A stretch of 64,000 nucleotides of DNA from Pseudomonas bubulae (GCF_900618535.1 NZ_UYJA01000005.1:434001-498000), one strand, 5' to 3'; numbered from the stretch's first letter, positions 41,383-50,925 are shown. Numbers and translations are program-made. Notes: generated by a model not told the origin, from the sequence alone.

Positions 41383-42465
41383 ATGCGCATTTTAGTCACC
41401 GGCGGCGCCGGTTTTATTGGTTCAGCGTTGATCCGTCATCTGATCAAAAATACCGGGCATGAAGTGCTCAACCTCGACAAGCTGACCTACGCCGGTAACC
41501 TGGAATCGCTGCAAAGCATTGCCACCGATACCCGCTACGAATTCGTGCAGGCCGATATCGTCGATCAGGCAGCGGTCAGCGCGATCATTGCGCGTTTCCA
41601 GCCGCAGGCGATCATGCACCTGGCGGCCGAGTCCCACGTTGACCGCTCCATCGATGGCCCGTCGGACTTTATCCAGACCAATATCGTCGGTACCTACAGC
41701 CTGCTGGAAGCCACCCGCGCTTACTGGTTGACCTTGCCTGAGCCGGAAAAAAGCGCATTTCGCTTCCACCATATTTCCACCGACGAAGTGTATGGCGACC
41801 TGCACGGCGTCGACGATCTGTTCACCGAGACTACCCCCTACGCGCCAAGCTCGCCGTACTCGGCCAGCAAGGCGGCGTCCGACCATCTGGTCCGCGCCTG
41901 GAACCGTACCTACGGTTTGCCGGTGTTGCTGACCAACTGCTCGAACAACTACGGGCCGTTCCACTTCCCGGAAAAACTGATCCCGCTGGTGATCCTCAAC
42001 GCCCTCGCCGGCAAACCGCTGCCGGTGTATGGCAATGGCCTGCAAGTGCGTGACTGGCTGTTCGTCGAGGATCACGCCCGCGCCCTGCTGAAAGTCGTGA
42101 CCGAAGGTGTCGTAGGCGAGACCTACAACATCGGCGGGCATAACGAGCAAAAGAACATCGACGTGGTGCGCAGCATCTGCGCCCTGCTCGAAGAACTGGC
42201 GCCCGAGCGTCCGGCGGGCGTCGCGCAGTTTGCCGACCTGATCACCTTCGTCCAGGACCGCCCGGGCCACGACCAGCGCTACGCGATCGACGCCGGCAAA
42301 ATTGAACGCGAGCTGGGCTGGGTGCCCGAAGAAACTTTCGCAACCGGCCTGCGCAAAACCGTGCAGTGGTACCTGGACCATCTGGAGTGGTGCCAGCGCG
42401 TGCAAGACGGCAGCTATCAGGGCCAGCGCCTGGGCTTCACCGAGCCCAGGGACCTGATCGCGTGA
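41383..42465 (+). CDS. rfbB: dTDP-glucose 4,6-dehydratase
   Basis: A 360-residue short-chain dehydrogenase-type enzyme. It has TGGAGFIGS (7-15) for NAD binding, AAESHVDRSID near 85, the catalytic TDEVYGDLHG region near 135, the active-site YSASKAASDHLV (Y-x-x-x-K) near 165 and NNYGPFHFPEKLIPL near 198. It makes dTDP-4-keto-6-deoxyglucose for rhamnose and other sugars. Its stop overlaps the GTG start of rfbD by four bases. Confidence 0.95.
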   Translation: MRILVTGGAGFIGSALIRHLIKNTGHEVLNLDKLTYAGNLESLQSIATDTRYEFVQADIVDQAAVSAIIARFQPQAIMHLAAESHVDRSIDGPSDFIQTNIVGTYSLLEATRAYWLTLPEPEKSAFRFHHISTDEVYGDLHGVDDLFTETTPYAPSSPYSASKAASDHLVRAWNRTYGLPVLLTNCSNNYGPFHFPEKLIPLVILNALAGKPLPVYGNGLQVRDWLFVEDHARALLKVVTEGVVGETYNIGGHNEQKNIDVVRSICALLEELAPERPAGVAQFADLITFVQDRPGHDQRYAIDAGKIERELGWVPEETFATGLRKTVQWYLDHLEWCQRVQDGSYQGQRLGFTEPRDLIA

Positions 42466-43355
42466 CTGACCTTAAAACGCCGTTGAACATCCTTATCAGC
42501 GGCAAAACCGGCCAGGTTGCCGTTGAGTTGCAAAAGCACCTTGCCGGTCTGGGCAACCTGATTGTGCTGGGCCGCGATGTACTCGATCTGAGCCAGCCCG
42601 AGCAAATCCGTGCCCAGGTTCGGGCGCACAAGCCGGACTTGATCATCATTGCCGCAGCTCACACTGCCGTGGATCAGGCTGAAAGCGAGCCGGAACTGGC
42701 CTTTGCCATCAACGCCACCGCACCGGGTGTGTTTGCTGAAGAAGCGGCGGCCCTGGGCATCCCCTTGATTCACTACTCCACCGACTACGTGTTTGATGGC
42801 AGCAAACCTGCGCCCTACACCGAAGACGACGCCACCAACCCGCTCGGCGTATACGGCAAAAGCAAGCTGGCGGGAGAACTGGCCATCGCGGCGAGCGGTG
42901 CCCGACACTTGATCCTGCGCACCAGTTGGGTGTACTCGACCCATGGTAAAAACTTCCTGCTGACCATGCAGCGCTTGCTGCAAGAACGCCCGGAATTACG
43001 CGTAGTGGCTGACCAGATCGGCGCACCGACCTGGGCCGGCACCATAGCCCGAAGCACGCGGGCATTGATCGAGCGCTGGCAAGCCGGTGAAACCGGGGCA
43101 TGGGGCACCTACCACCTGACTGCTCAGGGTGAAACTTCGTGGTTTGGCTTTACCCAGGCCATCGCCGCGCACCTGAGCGCCCAGGGCAAGGCCTGCGCGA
43201 CGCTGGAACCCATTCCTGCCAGCGCCTACCCGACACCCGCAGCACGGCCGCAAAACTCGCGCCTGGATTGCAGCAAGCTGGCCCGCGAATGGCAAGTCAC
43301 CCAACCCGAATGGACCGCCGCGCTGAGCGATTGCGTGGCCGAGCAACCACGCTAA
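42462..43355 (+). CDS. rfbD: dTDP-4-dehydrorhamnose reductase
   Basis: A 297-residue reductase with ILISGKTGQVA near residue 10, HTAVDQAESEP, the STDYVFDG motif near residue 107 and active-site YGKSKLAGE near 129. It makes dTDP-L-rhamnose. A GTG start overlapping the rfbB stop (GTGA) is the only well-placed start; a longer open frame back to 42366 lies inside rfbB. rfbA and rfbC, the other two steps, are not next to it. Confidence 0.93.
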   Translation: MTDLKTPLNILISGKTGQVAVELQKHLAGLGNLIVLGRDVLDLSQPEQIRAQVRAHKPDLIIIAAAHTAVDQAESEPELAFAINATAPGVFAEEAAALGIPLIHYSTDYVFDGSKPAPYTEDDATNPLGVYGKSKLAGELAIAASGARHLILRTSWVYSTHGKNFLLTMQRLLQERPELRVVADQIGAPTWAGTIARSTRALIERWQAGETGAWGTYHLTAQGETSWFGFTQAIAAHLSAQGKACATLEPIPASAYPTPAARPQNSRLDCSKLAREWQVTQPEWTAALSDCVAEQPR

Positions 43356-43368
43356 CGCCAATCCCCTT

Positions 43369-43453
43369 GTGGGAGCGGGCTTGCTCGCGATGACATCACT
43401 GCGGTCTGCCTGACAAACCGCGCCGTTTGCATCGCGAGCAAGCCCGCTCCCAC
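43369..43453. repeat. REPIN
   Basis: An 85-base element with the same GTGGGAGCGGGCTTGCTCGC arms, between rfbD and dctB. Confidence 0.85.
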
Positions 43454-43501
43454 AGGGTTCGTTGGGTATACTGCAACGTATTCTTGCAGCGCAGCTCAAC
43501 G

Positions 43502-45316
43502 ATGATCACCTCTTCCTCAGTTCCTCGCAGACCCCGCTGGCGTAGCCTGGCCTTATTGGCGCTGTGCCTGGCGCCTTTGCTGTGGCCGCTGCAACACCTG
43601 GCCGAGCGCTATTACCGCAGCGAACTGGCCGGGCAAAACCGCCAGACGCTCGACCTGTACGTGGCCAACCTGCTGGGCACGCTGCATCGCTATGAGGTGC
43701 TGCCGCAGATTCTGGGCCAGTTGCCTGACCTGCGCGAGCTGCTGGCTGACCCGGAAAGCCCGCAAGCCCTGAGTAAAGCCAATCAGTTGCTCAGTGAAAT
43801 CACCAGCCAGACCGGCGCTGAAGTCATGTACCTGGTGGATGCTCATGGTGACACTATTGCGACGTCGAACTGGAATAAAAGCGATAGTTTTATCGGACGT
43901 AACTTTGCCTTCCGCCCCTATTTCAGCGAAGCAATGCAAGGCAAGCTCGGGCGCTTCTTCGGCCAGGGCACGACCTCCGGAAAACGCGGCTACTACTTCG
44001 CAGCACCGGTTGAGGTAGACAACCAAAAGCTTGGCGTACTGGTGGTCAAGGTCGACCTCGACCACACCGAGCGACTCTGGGGCAAAACACCGGAACAACT
44101 GTTGCTGACCGACAGCAATGGGGTGGTCATTCTCACTTCGCGCCCTGAATGGCGCTTCAGGTCCACCCGTGATCTGTCTGAGGAAGAACGTCAGGCCATT
44201 TTCGCCATTCTCCCCTACCCCACCAGCGACCCCAAGCCCCTGGCGCTCGACCCCAGTGCCTGGCTGGTACAGACACAAACCATCGACGAAACCGGCTGGC
44301 AGGCGAACATTCTTGCCCCTCGCACATTGATCGACCGCTCGGTGCGCACCGTGCTGGCCATCGGCGGCGCCACCTTGCTGGTGGTCATGCTGTTGATCGG
44401 TTTGATGATGCAGCGTCGGCGTCATTACCTGGATCGCATTGCATTTGAAGCCAAGGCCCGCCGCGAGCTGGAAATGCGTGTGGCAGAGCGCACCAGCGAC
44501 CTTGAAGGGCTAAACCGGCGTCTGCGTGAAGAGGTACTGGAGCGCGAACATGCGCAACAGGAACTGGTGCGCGCCCAGGACGATCTGGTGCAGGCAGGCA
44601 AGCTGTCGGCGCTGGGCACCATGTCGGCCAGCATCAGCCACGAACTCAACCAGCCGCTGGCGGCTATCCGCAGTTATGCCGAAAACGCCGAAGTGTTGCT
44701 CGACCACCAACGTATCGACGATGCCCGCGGCAACCTCAAGCTGATCAACGAACTGACCGGCCGCATGTCCTCCATCATTGCCCACCTGCGCGCCTTCGCC
44801 CGCCGCGATCGCCACGCACCGGAAAGCGTCGCCCTGCAACCGGCGCTGGACGATGCCCTGGCGTTGCTGGCCAAGCGTCGACGCAGCATGGAAGTCGAAC
44901 TGATCCGTGACTTGCCCGCCGCCACGCTCTGGGTTGAAGCCGGTGAAACACGCCTGCGTCAGGTACTGGGTAACCTGCTGGCCAACGCCCTCGATGCCTT
45001 GACCGAAAAAGGCCCGCCCCGGCGCTTGTGGCTAAGTGCCCAATCCACGCCGGAAGGCGTCACTGTGTACATTCGCGACAACGGCCCGGGTTTTTGCATG
45101 GAAGCGCTGGGCCGCGCCGGTGAGCCTTTCTATACCACCAAGACCCGTACTCAGGGGCTGGGCCTGGGGCTGGCCATTTGCGACACACTGATCCGCGCCT
45201 TTGGTGGCGAATTGTTGTTCGCCAACCACAAAGAAGGCGGCGCCTTAATTACCTTACGCCTGCGCGCAGGTGCGCCAGGTGTGAGCTTGCAAGCTTCAGA
45301 GGACTCCAGGTCATGA
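43502..45316 (+). CDS. dctB: C4-dicarboxylate sensor kinase DctB
   Basis: A 604-residue inner-membrane kinase: N-terminal helix (SLALLALCLAPLLWPLQHLA), periplasmic double PDC/CACHE-type sensor (about residues 40-290, with GRNFAFRPYFSEAMQGKLGR and RGYYFAAPV), second helix (VLAIGGATLLVVMLLIGLMM), coiled coil, phospho-acceptor H380 in SASISHELNQPLAAIRSYAE and an ATPase domain (NLLANALDAL, GLGLGLAICDTLI). It senses succinate, fumarate and malate. The ATG at 43502 follows the repeat; the four-base overlap with dctD indicates coupling. Confidence 0.93.
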   Translation: MITSSSVPRRPRWRSLALLALCLAPLLWPLQHLAERYYRSELAGQNRQTLDLYVANLLGTLHRYEVLPQILGQLPDLRELLADPESPQALSKANQLLSEITSQTGAEVMYLVDAHGDTIATSNWNKSDSFIGRNFAFRPYFSEAMQGKLGRFFGQGTTSGKRGYYFAAPVEVDNQKLGVLVVKVDLDHTERLWGKTPEQLLLTDSNGVVILTSRPEWRFRSTRDLSEEERQAIFAILPYPTSDPKPLALDPSAWLVQTQTIDETGWQANILAPRTLIDRSVRTVLAIGGATLLVVMLLIGLMMQRRRHYLDRIAFEAKARRELEMRVAERTSDLEGLNRRLREEVLEREHAQQELVRAQDDLVQAGKLSALGTMSASISHELNQPLAAIRSYAENAEVLLDHQRIDDARGNLKLINELTGRMSSIIAHLRAFARRDRHAPESVALQPALDDALALLAKRRRSMEVELIRDLPAATLWVEAGETRLRQVLGNLLANALDALTEKGPPRRLWLSAQSTPEGVTVYIRDNGPGFCMEALGRAGEPFYTTKTRTQGLGLGLAICDTLIRAFGGELLFANHKEGGALITLRLRAGAPGVSLQASEDSRS

Positions 45317-46704
45317 GCCAGCCCATCGATCCGCACGTTCAGGTCATCCTGATCGATGATGACCCGCATCTGCGCCAGGCTTTGTATCAGACCCTGGACC
45401 TGGCCGGGCTCAAGGTGCTGCCACTGGCCGAAGCCAACGGCCTGGCCGAGCGTATCGGCCGGGACTGGCCGGGTGTGGTAGTCAGCGATATCCGCATGCC
45501 GGGCATGGACGGTCTTGAGCTGCTGGCGCAACTGCATGGCCAGGACCCGGAACTGCCGGTGCTGCTGATTACCGGTCACGGCGATGTGCCGCTGGCGGTG
45601 CAGGCCATGCGTGCAGGTGCCTATGACTTTCTCGAAAAGCCCTTTGCCAGTGACGCCCTGCTCGACAGCGTGCGTCGTGCTCTGGCCTTGCGCGCCCTGG
45701 TTATGGACAACCGCAGCCTGCGCCTGGCTCTGAGCGATCGCCAGTTGCTGAGCTCGCGGCTGGTGGGGGTATCACCGGCCATGTTGCGCTTGCGCGAGCA
45801 AATCGGCGCTCTGGCCGCCACCAAGGCCGACGTGCTGATCCTCGGCGAGACCGGCTCGGGCAAAGAAGTGGTTGCACGGGCGCTGCATGATTTATCGGCG
45901 CGGCGTAACGGCCCGTTTGTGGCGATCAATGCCGGGGCCCTGGCTGAATCCGTGGTTGAGAGCGAACTGTTCGGGCATGAGCCGGGAGCCTTTACCGGCG
46001 CGCAGAAGCGGCGCATTGGCAAGTTCGAGTTCGCCAATGGCGGCACCCTGTTCCTCGACGAAATCGAGAGCATGAGCCTGGACGTGCAGGTCAAATTGCT
46101 GCGTTTGCTGCAAGAGCGCGTGGTCGAGCGCCTGGGTGGGAACCAGCTGATCCCGCTGGATATACGGGTGATCGCCGCCACCAAGGAAGACCTGCGCCAG
46201 GCCGCCGATCAGGGCCGCTTCCGCGCCGACCTGTATTACCGCCTCAACGTAGCGCCCTTGCGCATCGCCCCCCTGCGTGAGCGGGGTGAAGATGTGCTGA
46301 TGTTGTTCGATTATTTTGCCGGCGAAGCCAGTGTGCGCCATGACCTGACGCCCAACGTGCTGCAACCGGCGCAGCGGGCTTTATTGTTGCGCCACACCTG
46401 GCCTGGCAACGTGCGCGAGCTGCAAAACGTCGCCGAGCGCTTTGCCCTGGGCCTTGAATTGGCTCTGGATAACTCCGCTGAAGGCCAGCCAGCAGCGGGC
46501 AATGAAGTAGCTGGCGGCTTGAGCGAGCAGGTCGAGCACTTCGAGAAAAGCCTGATCGCCGCCGAGCTTGAACGCACCCACAGCTCCATGCGCAGCCTGG
46601 CCGAGGCACTGGGTGTGCCGCGCAAGACCCTGCACGACAAGCTGCGCAAGCACGGGCTGAACTTCGACAGCGCCAGCCATCCACATCCAGATGAACTTGA
46701 TTAA
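45313..46704 (+). CDS. dctD: C4-dicarboxylate sigma-54 response regulator DctD
   Basis: A 463-residue NtrC-family activator: receiver (IDDDPHLRQ, phosphoacceptor D59 in VVSDIRMPGMDG, K in DFLEKPF), AAA+ domain (Walker A GETGSGKE near 179, ELFGHEPGAFTGA for sigma-54 contact, Walker B GTLFLDEI) and C-terminal Fis-type helix-turn-helix (MRSLAEALGVPRKTLHDKLRKHG in pieces). It activates sigma-54 promoters of C4-dicarboxylate transport genes, which are elsewhere. The start overlaps the dctB stop. Confidence 0.95.
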   Translation: MSQPIDPHVQVILIDDDPHLRQALYQTLDLAGLKVLPLAEANGLAERIGRDWPGVVVSDIRMPGMDGLELLAQLHGQDPELPVLLITGHGDVPLAVQAMRAGAYDFLEKPFASDALLDSVRRALALRALVMDNRSLRLALSDRQLLSSRLVGVSPAMLRLREQIGALAATKADVLILGETGSGKEVVARALHDLSARRNGPFVAINAGALAESVVESELFGHEPGAFTGAQKRRIGKFEFANGGTLFLDEIESMSLDVQVKLLRLLQERVVERLGGNQLIPLDIRVIAATKEDLRQAADQGRFRADLYYRLNVAPLRIAPLRERGEDVLMLFDYFAGEASVRHDLTPNVLQPAQRALLLRHTWPGNVRELQNVAERFALGLELALDNSAEGQPAAGNEVAGGLSEQVEHFEKSLIAAELERTHSSMRSLAEALGVPRKTLHDKLRKHGLNFDSASHPHPDELD

Positions 46705-46716
46705 AGAGGCCGCAGC

Positions 46717-47172
46717 ATGAACCGCGACAGTCGTTATCTGGAGTCAGTTCTTCATCACGACATCCCGCTGACCCGGGAAATGGGTCTCAAGGTACTGGGC
46801 TGGCAAGACCGGCAGTTGCGTCTGCAGTTGCCGCTTGAAGCCAATATCAATCACAAGAGCACCATGTTCGGCGGCAGCCTGTACTGCGGCGCAGTGCTGG
46901 CGGGCTGGGGCTGGCTGCATTTGAGCCTGCGCGAAGCGGGAATCGAAGACGGGCATATCGTGATTCAGGAAGGTCATATCAGCTACCCGCTGCCCGTGAC
47001 CGAGGACGCCATTGCGTTATGTGATGCGCCAGATGATGCGCAATGGAACAGGTTTTTGGCCATGTACAAACGCCACGGCCGCGCGCGGCTGACCCTGGAA
47101 ACGCGGGTAGTCAATGTTCAGGGCGGGGAAGATGCGGTGAGGTTTAGCGGGCAGTACGTGTTGCACCGCTAA
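46717..47172 (+). CDS. YiiD-type thioesterase-domain protein
   Basis: A 151-residue hotdog-fold protein: HKSTMFGGSLYCGAVLAGWGW (47-67) matches the YiiD C-terminal/thioesterase signature, followed by IVIQEGHISYPLPVT and RARLTLETRVVN. Members hydrolyse or bind acyl-thioesters. Substrate unknown. It lies 12 bases after dctD and may be co-transcribed with dctBD, although no functional link is evident. Confidence 0.75.
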   Translation: MNRDSRYLESVLHHDIPLTREMGLKVLGWQDRQLRLQLPLEANINHKSTMFGGSLYCGAVLAGWGWLHLSLREAGIEDGHIVIQEGHISYPLPVTEDAIALCDAPDDAQWNRFLAMYKRHGRARLTLETRVVNVQGGEDAVRFSGQYVLHR

Positions 47173-47182
47173 CTCGATTTTT

Positions 47183-47267
47183 GTGGGAACGGGTTTGCTC
47201 GCGATGGCCGCGGCGCGGTCTGGCTGAAAGACCACAGCGTTTGCATCGCGGGCAAGCCCGCTCCCAC
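47183..47267. repeat. REPIN (left arm slightly degenerate)
   Basis: Left arm GTGGGAACGGGTTTGCTCGC, right arm GCGGGCAAGCCCGCTCCCAC, 85 bases overall, between the thioesterase gene and convergent cysQ. Confidence 0.85.
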
Positions 47268-47276
47268 AGGGGTGGA

Positions 47277-48104
47277 CTAGCGTTGTGCCAGATCCAGCAA
47301 TTTTTCACGCCACGGCGCCTGCGCCGGCAACGCCAGAAACGACTGATTGAGCAGCGACTCACGGGCCGGATAACTGAACGGTTCACCATCCAGTTGCAGC
47401 ACCACACCACCAGCCCCTTCCAGCACACCCTGTGCCGCTGCCGTATCCCACTGCGAAGTCGGCGCCAGGCGTGGATAACAATCAGCCGCTCCTTCAGCCA
47501 GCAAACAGAACTTCAAGGAACTGCCCACGCTGACCAACTTCAATTCGCCCAGATGCTCACTCAGCCCGGCCAGCAAGTGCTCCTGCTCAGGGCTGGAATG
47601 GCGGCGGCTGGCGACTACGGTCAACGCCTCACCCGCAGGCGGTGTGTTTCGCACGCTGATGGGCACAGGTTCATCACCCTCCGCCCGCCAGGCCCCCAGG
47701 CCCGCGCCGCCGTAGTAGCAACGACCGCTGGTGGGCATGGATACCACGCCAAACACCACACGACCCTGCTCGATCAACGCAATGTTGACGGTGAACTCTT
47801 CACTGCCGCAAATGAATTCCTTGGTGCCATCCAGCGGGTCAACCAACCACCAGCGCGTCCAACCCGCGCGCACGTCTTGCGCGATATTGGCGTCTTCCTC
47901 CGACAGTACCGGAATACTCGGGGCCAGCGCGGTGAGGCCATCAAGCAGGATGTGATGGGCGGCCAGATCAGCGGCCGTGACTGGCGAATCATCGGCCTTG
48001 GCACTGACTTCAACGCCCGCTCGCCAGAACGGCAAAATCGCGTCGCCAGCGGCATGGGCCAGTTTGATCACGCCTTCAAGCAAAGGATGGGGCAAGACAC
48101 TCAC
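47277..48104 (-). CDS. cysQ: 3'(2'),5'-bisphosphate nucleotidase CysQ
   Basis: A 275-residue member of the inositol-monophosphatase-like superfamily. The metal-binding motifs are LSEEDANI near residue 70 and WLVDPLDGTKEFICGSEEF near 87, and the late motif is APTSQWDTAAAQGVLEGAGG near 215. It removes 3'-phosphate from PAP formed in sulfate assimilation. The GTG start overlaps the nudE stop (GTGA), so the two genes are coupled, a pairing seen widely in Pseudomonas. Confidence 0.93.
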   Translation of the reverse strand: MSVLPHPLLEGVIKLAHAAGDAILPFWRAGVEVSAKADDSPVTAADLAAHHILLDGLTALAPSIPVLSEEDANIAQDVRAGWTRWWLVDPLDGTKEFICGSEEFTVNIALIEQGRVVFGVVSMPTSGRCYYGGAGLGAWRAEGDEPVPISVRNTPPAGEALTVVASRRHSSPEQEHLLAGLSEHLGELKLVSVGSSLKFCLLAEGAADCYPRLAPTSQWDTAAAQGVLEGAGGVVLQLDGEPFSYPARESLLNQSFLALPAQAPWREKLLDLAQR

Positions 48105-48667
48105 GGCTGGAATGCTCCACGCTGGGTCAGCAGATCGCGGGCCAGATACAGCGCGGCCAGGGCACGACCTTCGCTGAACTGCGGGTTAAGCACCAGGCTC
48201 GACAGCTCACGCAGGTTGACCCGATCAACGCGCATCGGCTCAGGTTCGTCGCCTTCCAGATGCTCTTCGTAAAGATCGGTAGCCAGGACCACCTGAATTT
48301 TTTGACTCATATAGCCGGGGGACAGGGACAGCTCGGTCAAATGCTCGAGCTGGCGAGCACCGAAACCGGCCTCCTCCTTGAGCTCTCGTTCAGCCGCAGC
48401 CAACACATCTTCGCCCGGCTCGATCAGGCCCTTGGGCAGCGAAACTTCGTATTCATCAGTGCCGCCGCAATATTCTTCAACCAGAATCGCATGCTCAGCA
48501 TCGATCATGGCCACAATCATCACTGCGCCATAACCGTTGCCGCGCCCCACCAACCGTTCGTAAGTGCGCTCTACTCCATTGGAGAAGCGCAGTTGCACTT
48601 CTTCAACCCGAAACAATCGGCTACTGGCAACAATTTCACGGGCAAGTACGGTGGGTTTTTGGCGCAT
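48101..48667 (-). CDS. nudE: ADP compounds hydrolase NudE
   Basis: A 188-residue Nudix hydrolase with the full Nudix box in GLIEPGEDVLAAAERELKEE then AGFGA, around residues 88-110. NudE cleaves ADP-ribose, Ap3A and NADH-type ADP compounds. It is the first gene of the nudE-cysQ pair and divergent from yrfG, another nucleotide-cleaning enzyme, with an 87-base gap that must hold both promoters. Confidence 0.92.
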   Translation of the reverse strand: MRQKPTVLAREIVASSRLFRVEEVQLRFSNGVERTYERLVGRGNGYGAVMIVAMIDAEHAILVEEYCGGTDEYEVSLPKGLIEPGEDVLAAAERELKEEAGFGARQLEHLTELSLSPGYMSQKIQVVLATDLYEEHLEGDEPEPMRVDRVNLRELSSLVLNPQFSEGRALAALYLARDLLTQRGAFQP

Positions 48668-48754
48668 AGCGGCTCCTCAATATGAACGGGGTACTATACC
48701 CCGGCTTTTCCGATTGTCTGTGTCGGAAATTTTTACCTGTGGGAGAAGTTTTGC

Positions 48755-49417
48755 ATGACCGTTTTACCTTGGCGCGACATTGATACCGTGCTGCTCGACA
48801 TGGACGGCACGCTGCTCGACCTGCACTACGACAACCATTTCTGGCTGGAGCACCTGCCCCAACGCTATGCCGAGCTGCATGGCATCAGCCGGGCGATGGC
48901 GGATCTGGAACTGACGCCGCTATTTGAAGGCAACGCGGGCCAGTTGAAATGGTACTGCCTGGATTTCTGGAGCCGCGAGCTGAAGATCCCGGTGCGCGAA
49001 CTCAAACTCGAAACCGCTCATCTGATTGCCTTGCGCCCCGATGCCGATACTTTTCTGGCAGCCATCAACAAAGCTGGCAAGCGAGTGATCATGATCACCA
49101 ACGCGCACCGTGATTCGCTGTCGTTGAAAATGGAGCGCATTGAGCTGGCCCCGTATTTCGAGCGGCTTATCAGCTCCCACGACTACGGTTATCCCAAGGA
49201 AAGCCCGGCGTTCTGGGATGCCCTGCAAGCAGATATCGGTTTTGACCCAGCCCGCAGCCTGTTTATCGACGATACCCTGCCAATTTTGCGCAGTGCCCGT
49301 GATTTTGGGGTGGCTCACTTGCTGGCAGTGAAACAGCCCGACAGCCAAAAAGGCCCGAAAGACACTGCAGAATTTGCTGCGCTGGGGGACTATCGCGAGT
49401 TGCTGGAAGGGCTGTGA
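48755..49417 (+). CDS. yrfG: HAD-family GMP/IMP nucleotidase YrfG
   Basis: A 220-residue HAD hydrolase: motif I LLDMDGTLLDLHYDNHFWLE near residue 13, motif II VIMITNAHRDSL near 112, then K in DYGYPKESP and acidic motif LFIDDTLPIL. The HYDNHFW stretch is characteristic of YrfG, which dephosphorylates GMP and IMP. It is divergent from nudE, as in other gammaproteobacteria. Confidence 0.92.
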   Translation: MTVLPWRDIDTVLLDMDGTLLDLHYDNHFWLEHLPQRYAELHGISRAMADLELTPLFEGNAGQLKWYCLDFWSRELKIPVRELKLETAHLIALRPDADTFLAAINKAGKRVIMITNAHRDSLSLKMERIELAPYFERLISSHDYGYPKESPAFWDALQADIGFDPARSLFIDDTLPILRSARDFGVAHLLAVKQPDSQKGPKDTAEFAALGDYRELLEGL

Positions 49418-49429
49418 ATCTCTGAACCC

Positions 49430-49480
49430 GTGGGAGCGAGCCTGCTCGCGAAGTGCATTCGCGAGCAGGCTCGCTCCCAC
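49430..49480. repeat. Single REP palindrome
   Basis: A 51-base perfect palindrome type, GTGGGAGCGAGCCTGCTCGC with its complement and a short centre. It lies between convergent yrfG and the LysM gene and may also end transcription as a hairpin. Confidence 0.85.
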
Positions 49481-49493
49481 AGGGTAAAACGGT

Positions 49494-49934
49494 TTACTCA
49501 GGAATACGCAGCGTCTGGCCCGGATAGATTTTGTTCGGGTCCTTGAGCAGCGGTTTGTTGGCTTCGAAAATCTTGTTGTACAGATTGGCGTTGCCGTACA
49601 CCTGCAGCGAAATTGCGCTCAGGGTGTCGCCCTTTTTCACCACGACAAAACGCGAAGCCACAACAGCCGGGCCGGTCACGGTGATCTTGTCTTCAACACT
49701 GGCCACGCCTGCGATATTACCCGCCGCCAGGATGATTTTTTCTTTCTCTTCCTGGGTGGCCACTTCACCGCTGACTGTCACTTTGTCGCCTTCCACGGTA
49801 GCGGTGATGTTCGGATTGCCCAAGCCCACTTCCTGTACGTGCTTCTTGAGCTCCTCGCCCGCATTGGCGTTGCCCGGTGTCAGCAGGTCGATCAATTTTT
49901 CGCCGGCTTCTTTCACAAAGCTGAAAATACTCAT
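49494..49934 (-). CDS. kbp: BON-LysM protein, potassium-binding Kbp/YgaU-like
   Basis: A 146-residue cytosolic protein with an N-terminal amphipathic segment (MSIFSFVKEAGEKLIDLLTPG), a BON domain (about 30-85: NPNITATVEGDKVTVSGEVAT, GVASVEDKITV) and a C-terminal LysM domain (VVKKGDTLSAISLQVYGNA, IYPGQTLRIPE). It has the same size and domain order as E. coli Kbp (YgaU), which binds K+ and is induced by osmotic stress. No signal peptide despite the LysM domain. Confidence 0.88.
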   Translation of the reverse strand: MSIFSFVKEAGEKLIDLLTPGNANAGEELKKHVQEVGLGNPNITATVEGDKVTVSGEVATQEEKEKIILAAGNIAGVASVEDKITVTGPAVVASRFVVVKKGDTLSAISLQVYGNANLYNKIFEANKPLLKDPNKIYPGQTLRIPE

Positions 49935-50037
49935 ACATCACGCTCCTAGGTTGGAAGATCCAGACTCAAGAGCGTAGACCATCTACGCCATGTGCAAGCG
50001 CGCTAGAATCGCCCGCTGAATTGCACCCGGAGCGACG

Positions 50038-50925
50038 ATGGACATCAAACAGCTGAAATTCCTCATTGCCCTCGACGAAACCCGACATTTCGGTCAGGCC
50101 GCCGCGCGTTGCCATATCACGCAGCCCACCCTGTCCATGCGTTTGCGCAGCCTTGAACAGGAACTGGACTTGCAACTGGTCAATCGCGGACAGCGCTTCG
50201 AAAGCTTTACCGCACCTGGCGAGCGGGTGCTGGCCTGGGCCCGTACCGTGTTGGCCGCCTACGACGGTTTGCAGGCCGAAGCCGCTGCCTGTCGCGGTAA
50301 CCTGATCGGTACTCTGCGCCTGGGCGTGGTGCCGCTGTCGAGTTTTGACCCCCTGCCGCTGTTGCAGCGTCTGCATCAGGAACATCCCGATCTGCGCTTC
50401 GAATTGTCAGCACTGAGCTCGGAACAAATCCTTGAGCAACTGGCCAGCAACCGGCTGGACGTGGGTGTCTCCTATCTTGAACGCCTTGACCAGGAACGTT
50501 TTGACTCCCTGGCCCTGGGCGAAACCCGCATGGGCCTGCTATACGACCAGCGGTATTTCAACTTCGGTGACCAGCCGCTTAGCTGGGAGGCGCTGACCAG
50601 CTTGCCGCTGGGCCTGCTCAGCAGCGGCATGCACTTTCGCCAGTCCATCGACCACAACTTCCACAGCCGGGGGCTTACGCCACAACCCCTGTTGCAAACC
50701 GATGCCGTTCATCAACTGTTACAAGCTGTCCACGGCGGGCTTTGTTGCGCGGTGATGCCCCTTGAGGGTGGGCTGGAAGCCCTGACCGACCACCTGCGCC
50801 TGCACCCCATAGAAGATGCACGCACCTTGGCCCGCCTGGGTTTGATCATGCGTCGTGAGGCACCGCGCTCAGCGCTGGCCGAAGCCTGTTTCGCGCTTTA
50901 TCAGAAATCACCAAGCTCTTCTTGA
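50038..50925 (+). CDS. LysR-family regulator (OxyR-like N-terminus)
   Basis: A 295-residue LysR protein: MDIKQLKFLIALDETRHFGQ, AAARCHITQPTLSMRLRSLE at the helix-turn-helix, then the effector domain from about residue 90 (GTLRLGVVPLSSFDPLPLLQ). It lacks the OxyR redox cysteine pair arrangement, so it is not called OxyR. It lies 94 bases before fdhD and the molybdopterin oxidoreductase gene in the same direction and may control them. Confidence 0.85.
   Translation: MDIKQLKFLIALDETRHFGQAAARCHITQPTLSMRLRSLEQELDLQLVNRGQRFESFTAPGERVLAWARTVLAAYDGLQAEAAACRGNLIGTLRLGVVPLSSFDPLPLLQRLHQEHPDLRFELSALSSEQILEQLASNRLDVGVSYLERLDQERFDSLALGETRMGLLYDQRYFNFGDQPLSWEALTSLPLGLLSSGMHFRQSIDHNFHSRGLTPQPLLQTDAVHQLLQAVHGGLCCAVMPLEGGLEALTDHLRLHPIEDARTLARLGLIMRREAPRSALAEACFALYQKSPSSS

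Noticed and set aside
50038..50925. Naming the LysR gene oxyR
   Set aside because: The N-terminus is OxyR-like, but the redox cysteine arrangement is not visible and the neighbours are fdhD and a molybdoenzyme.
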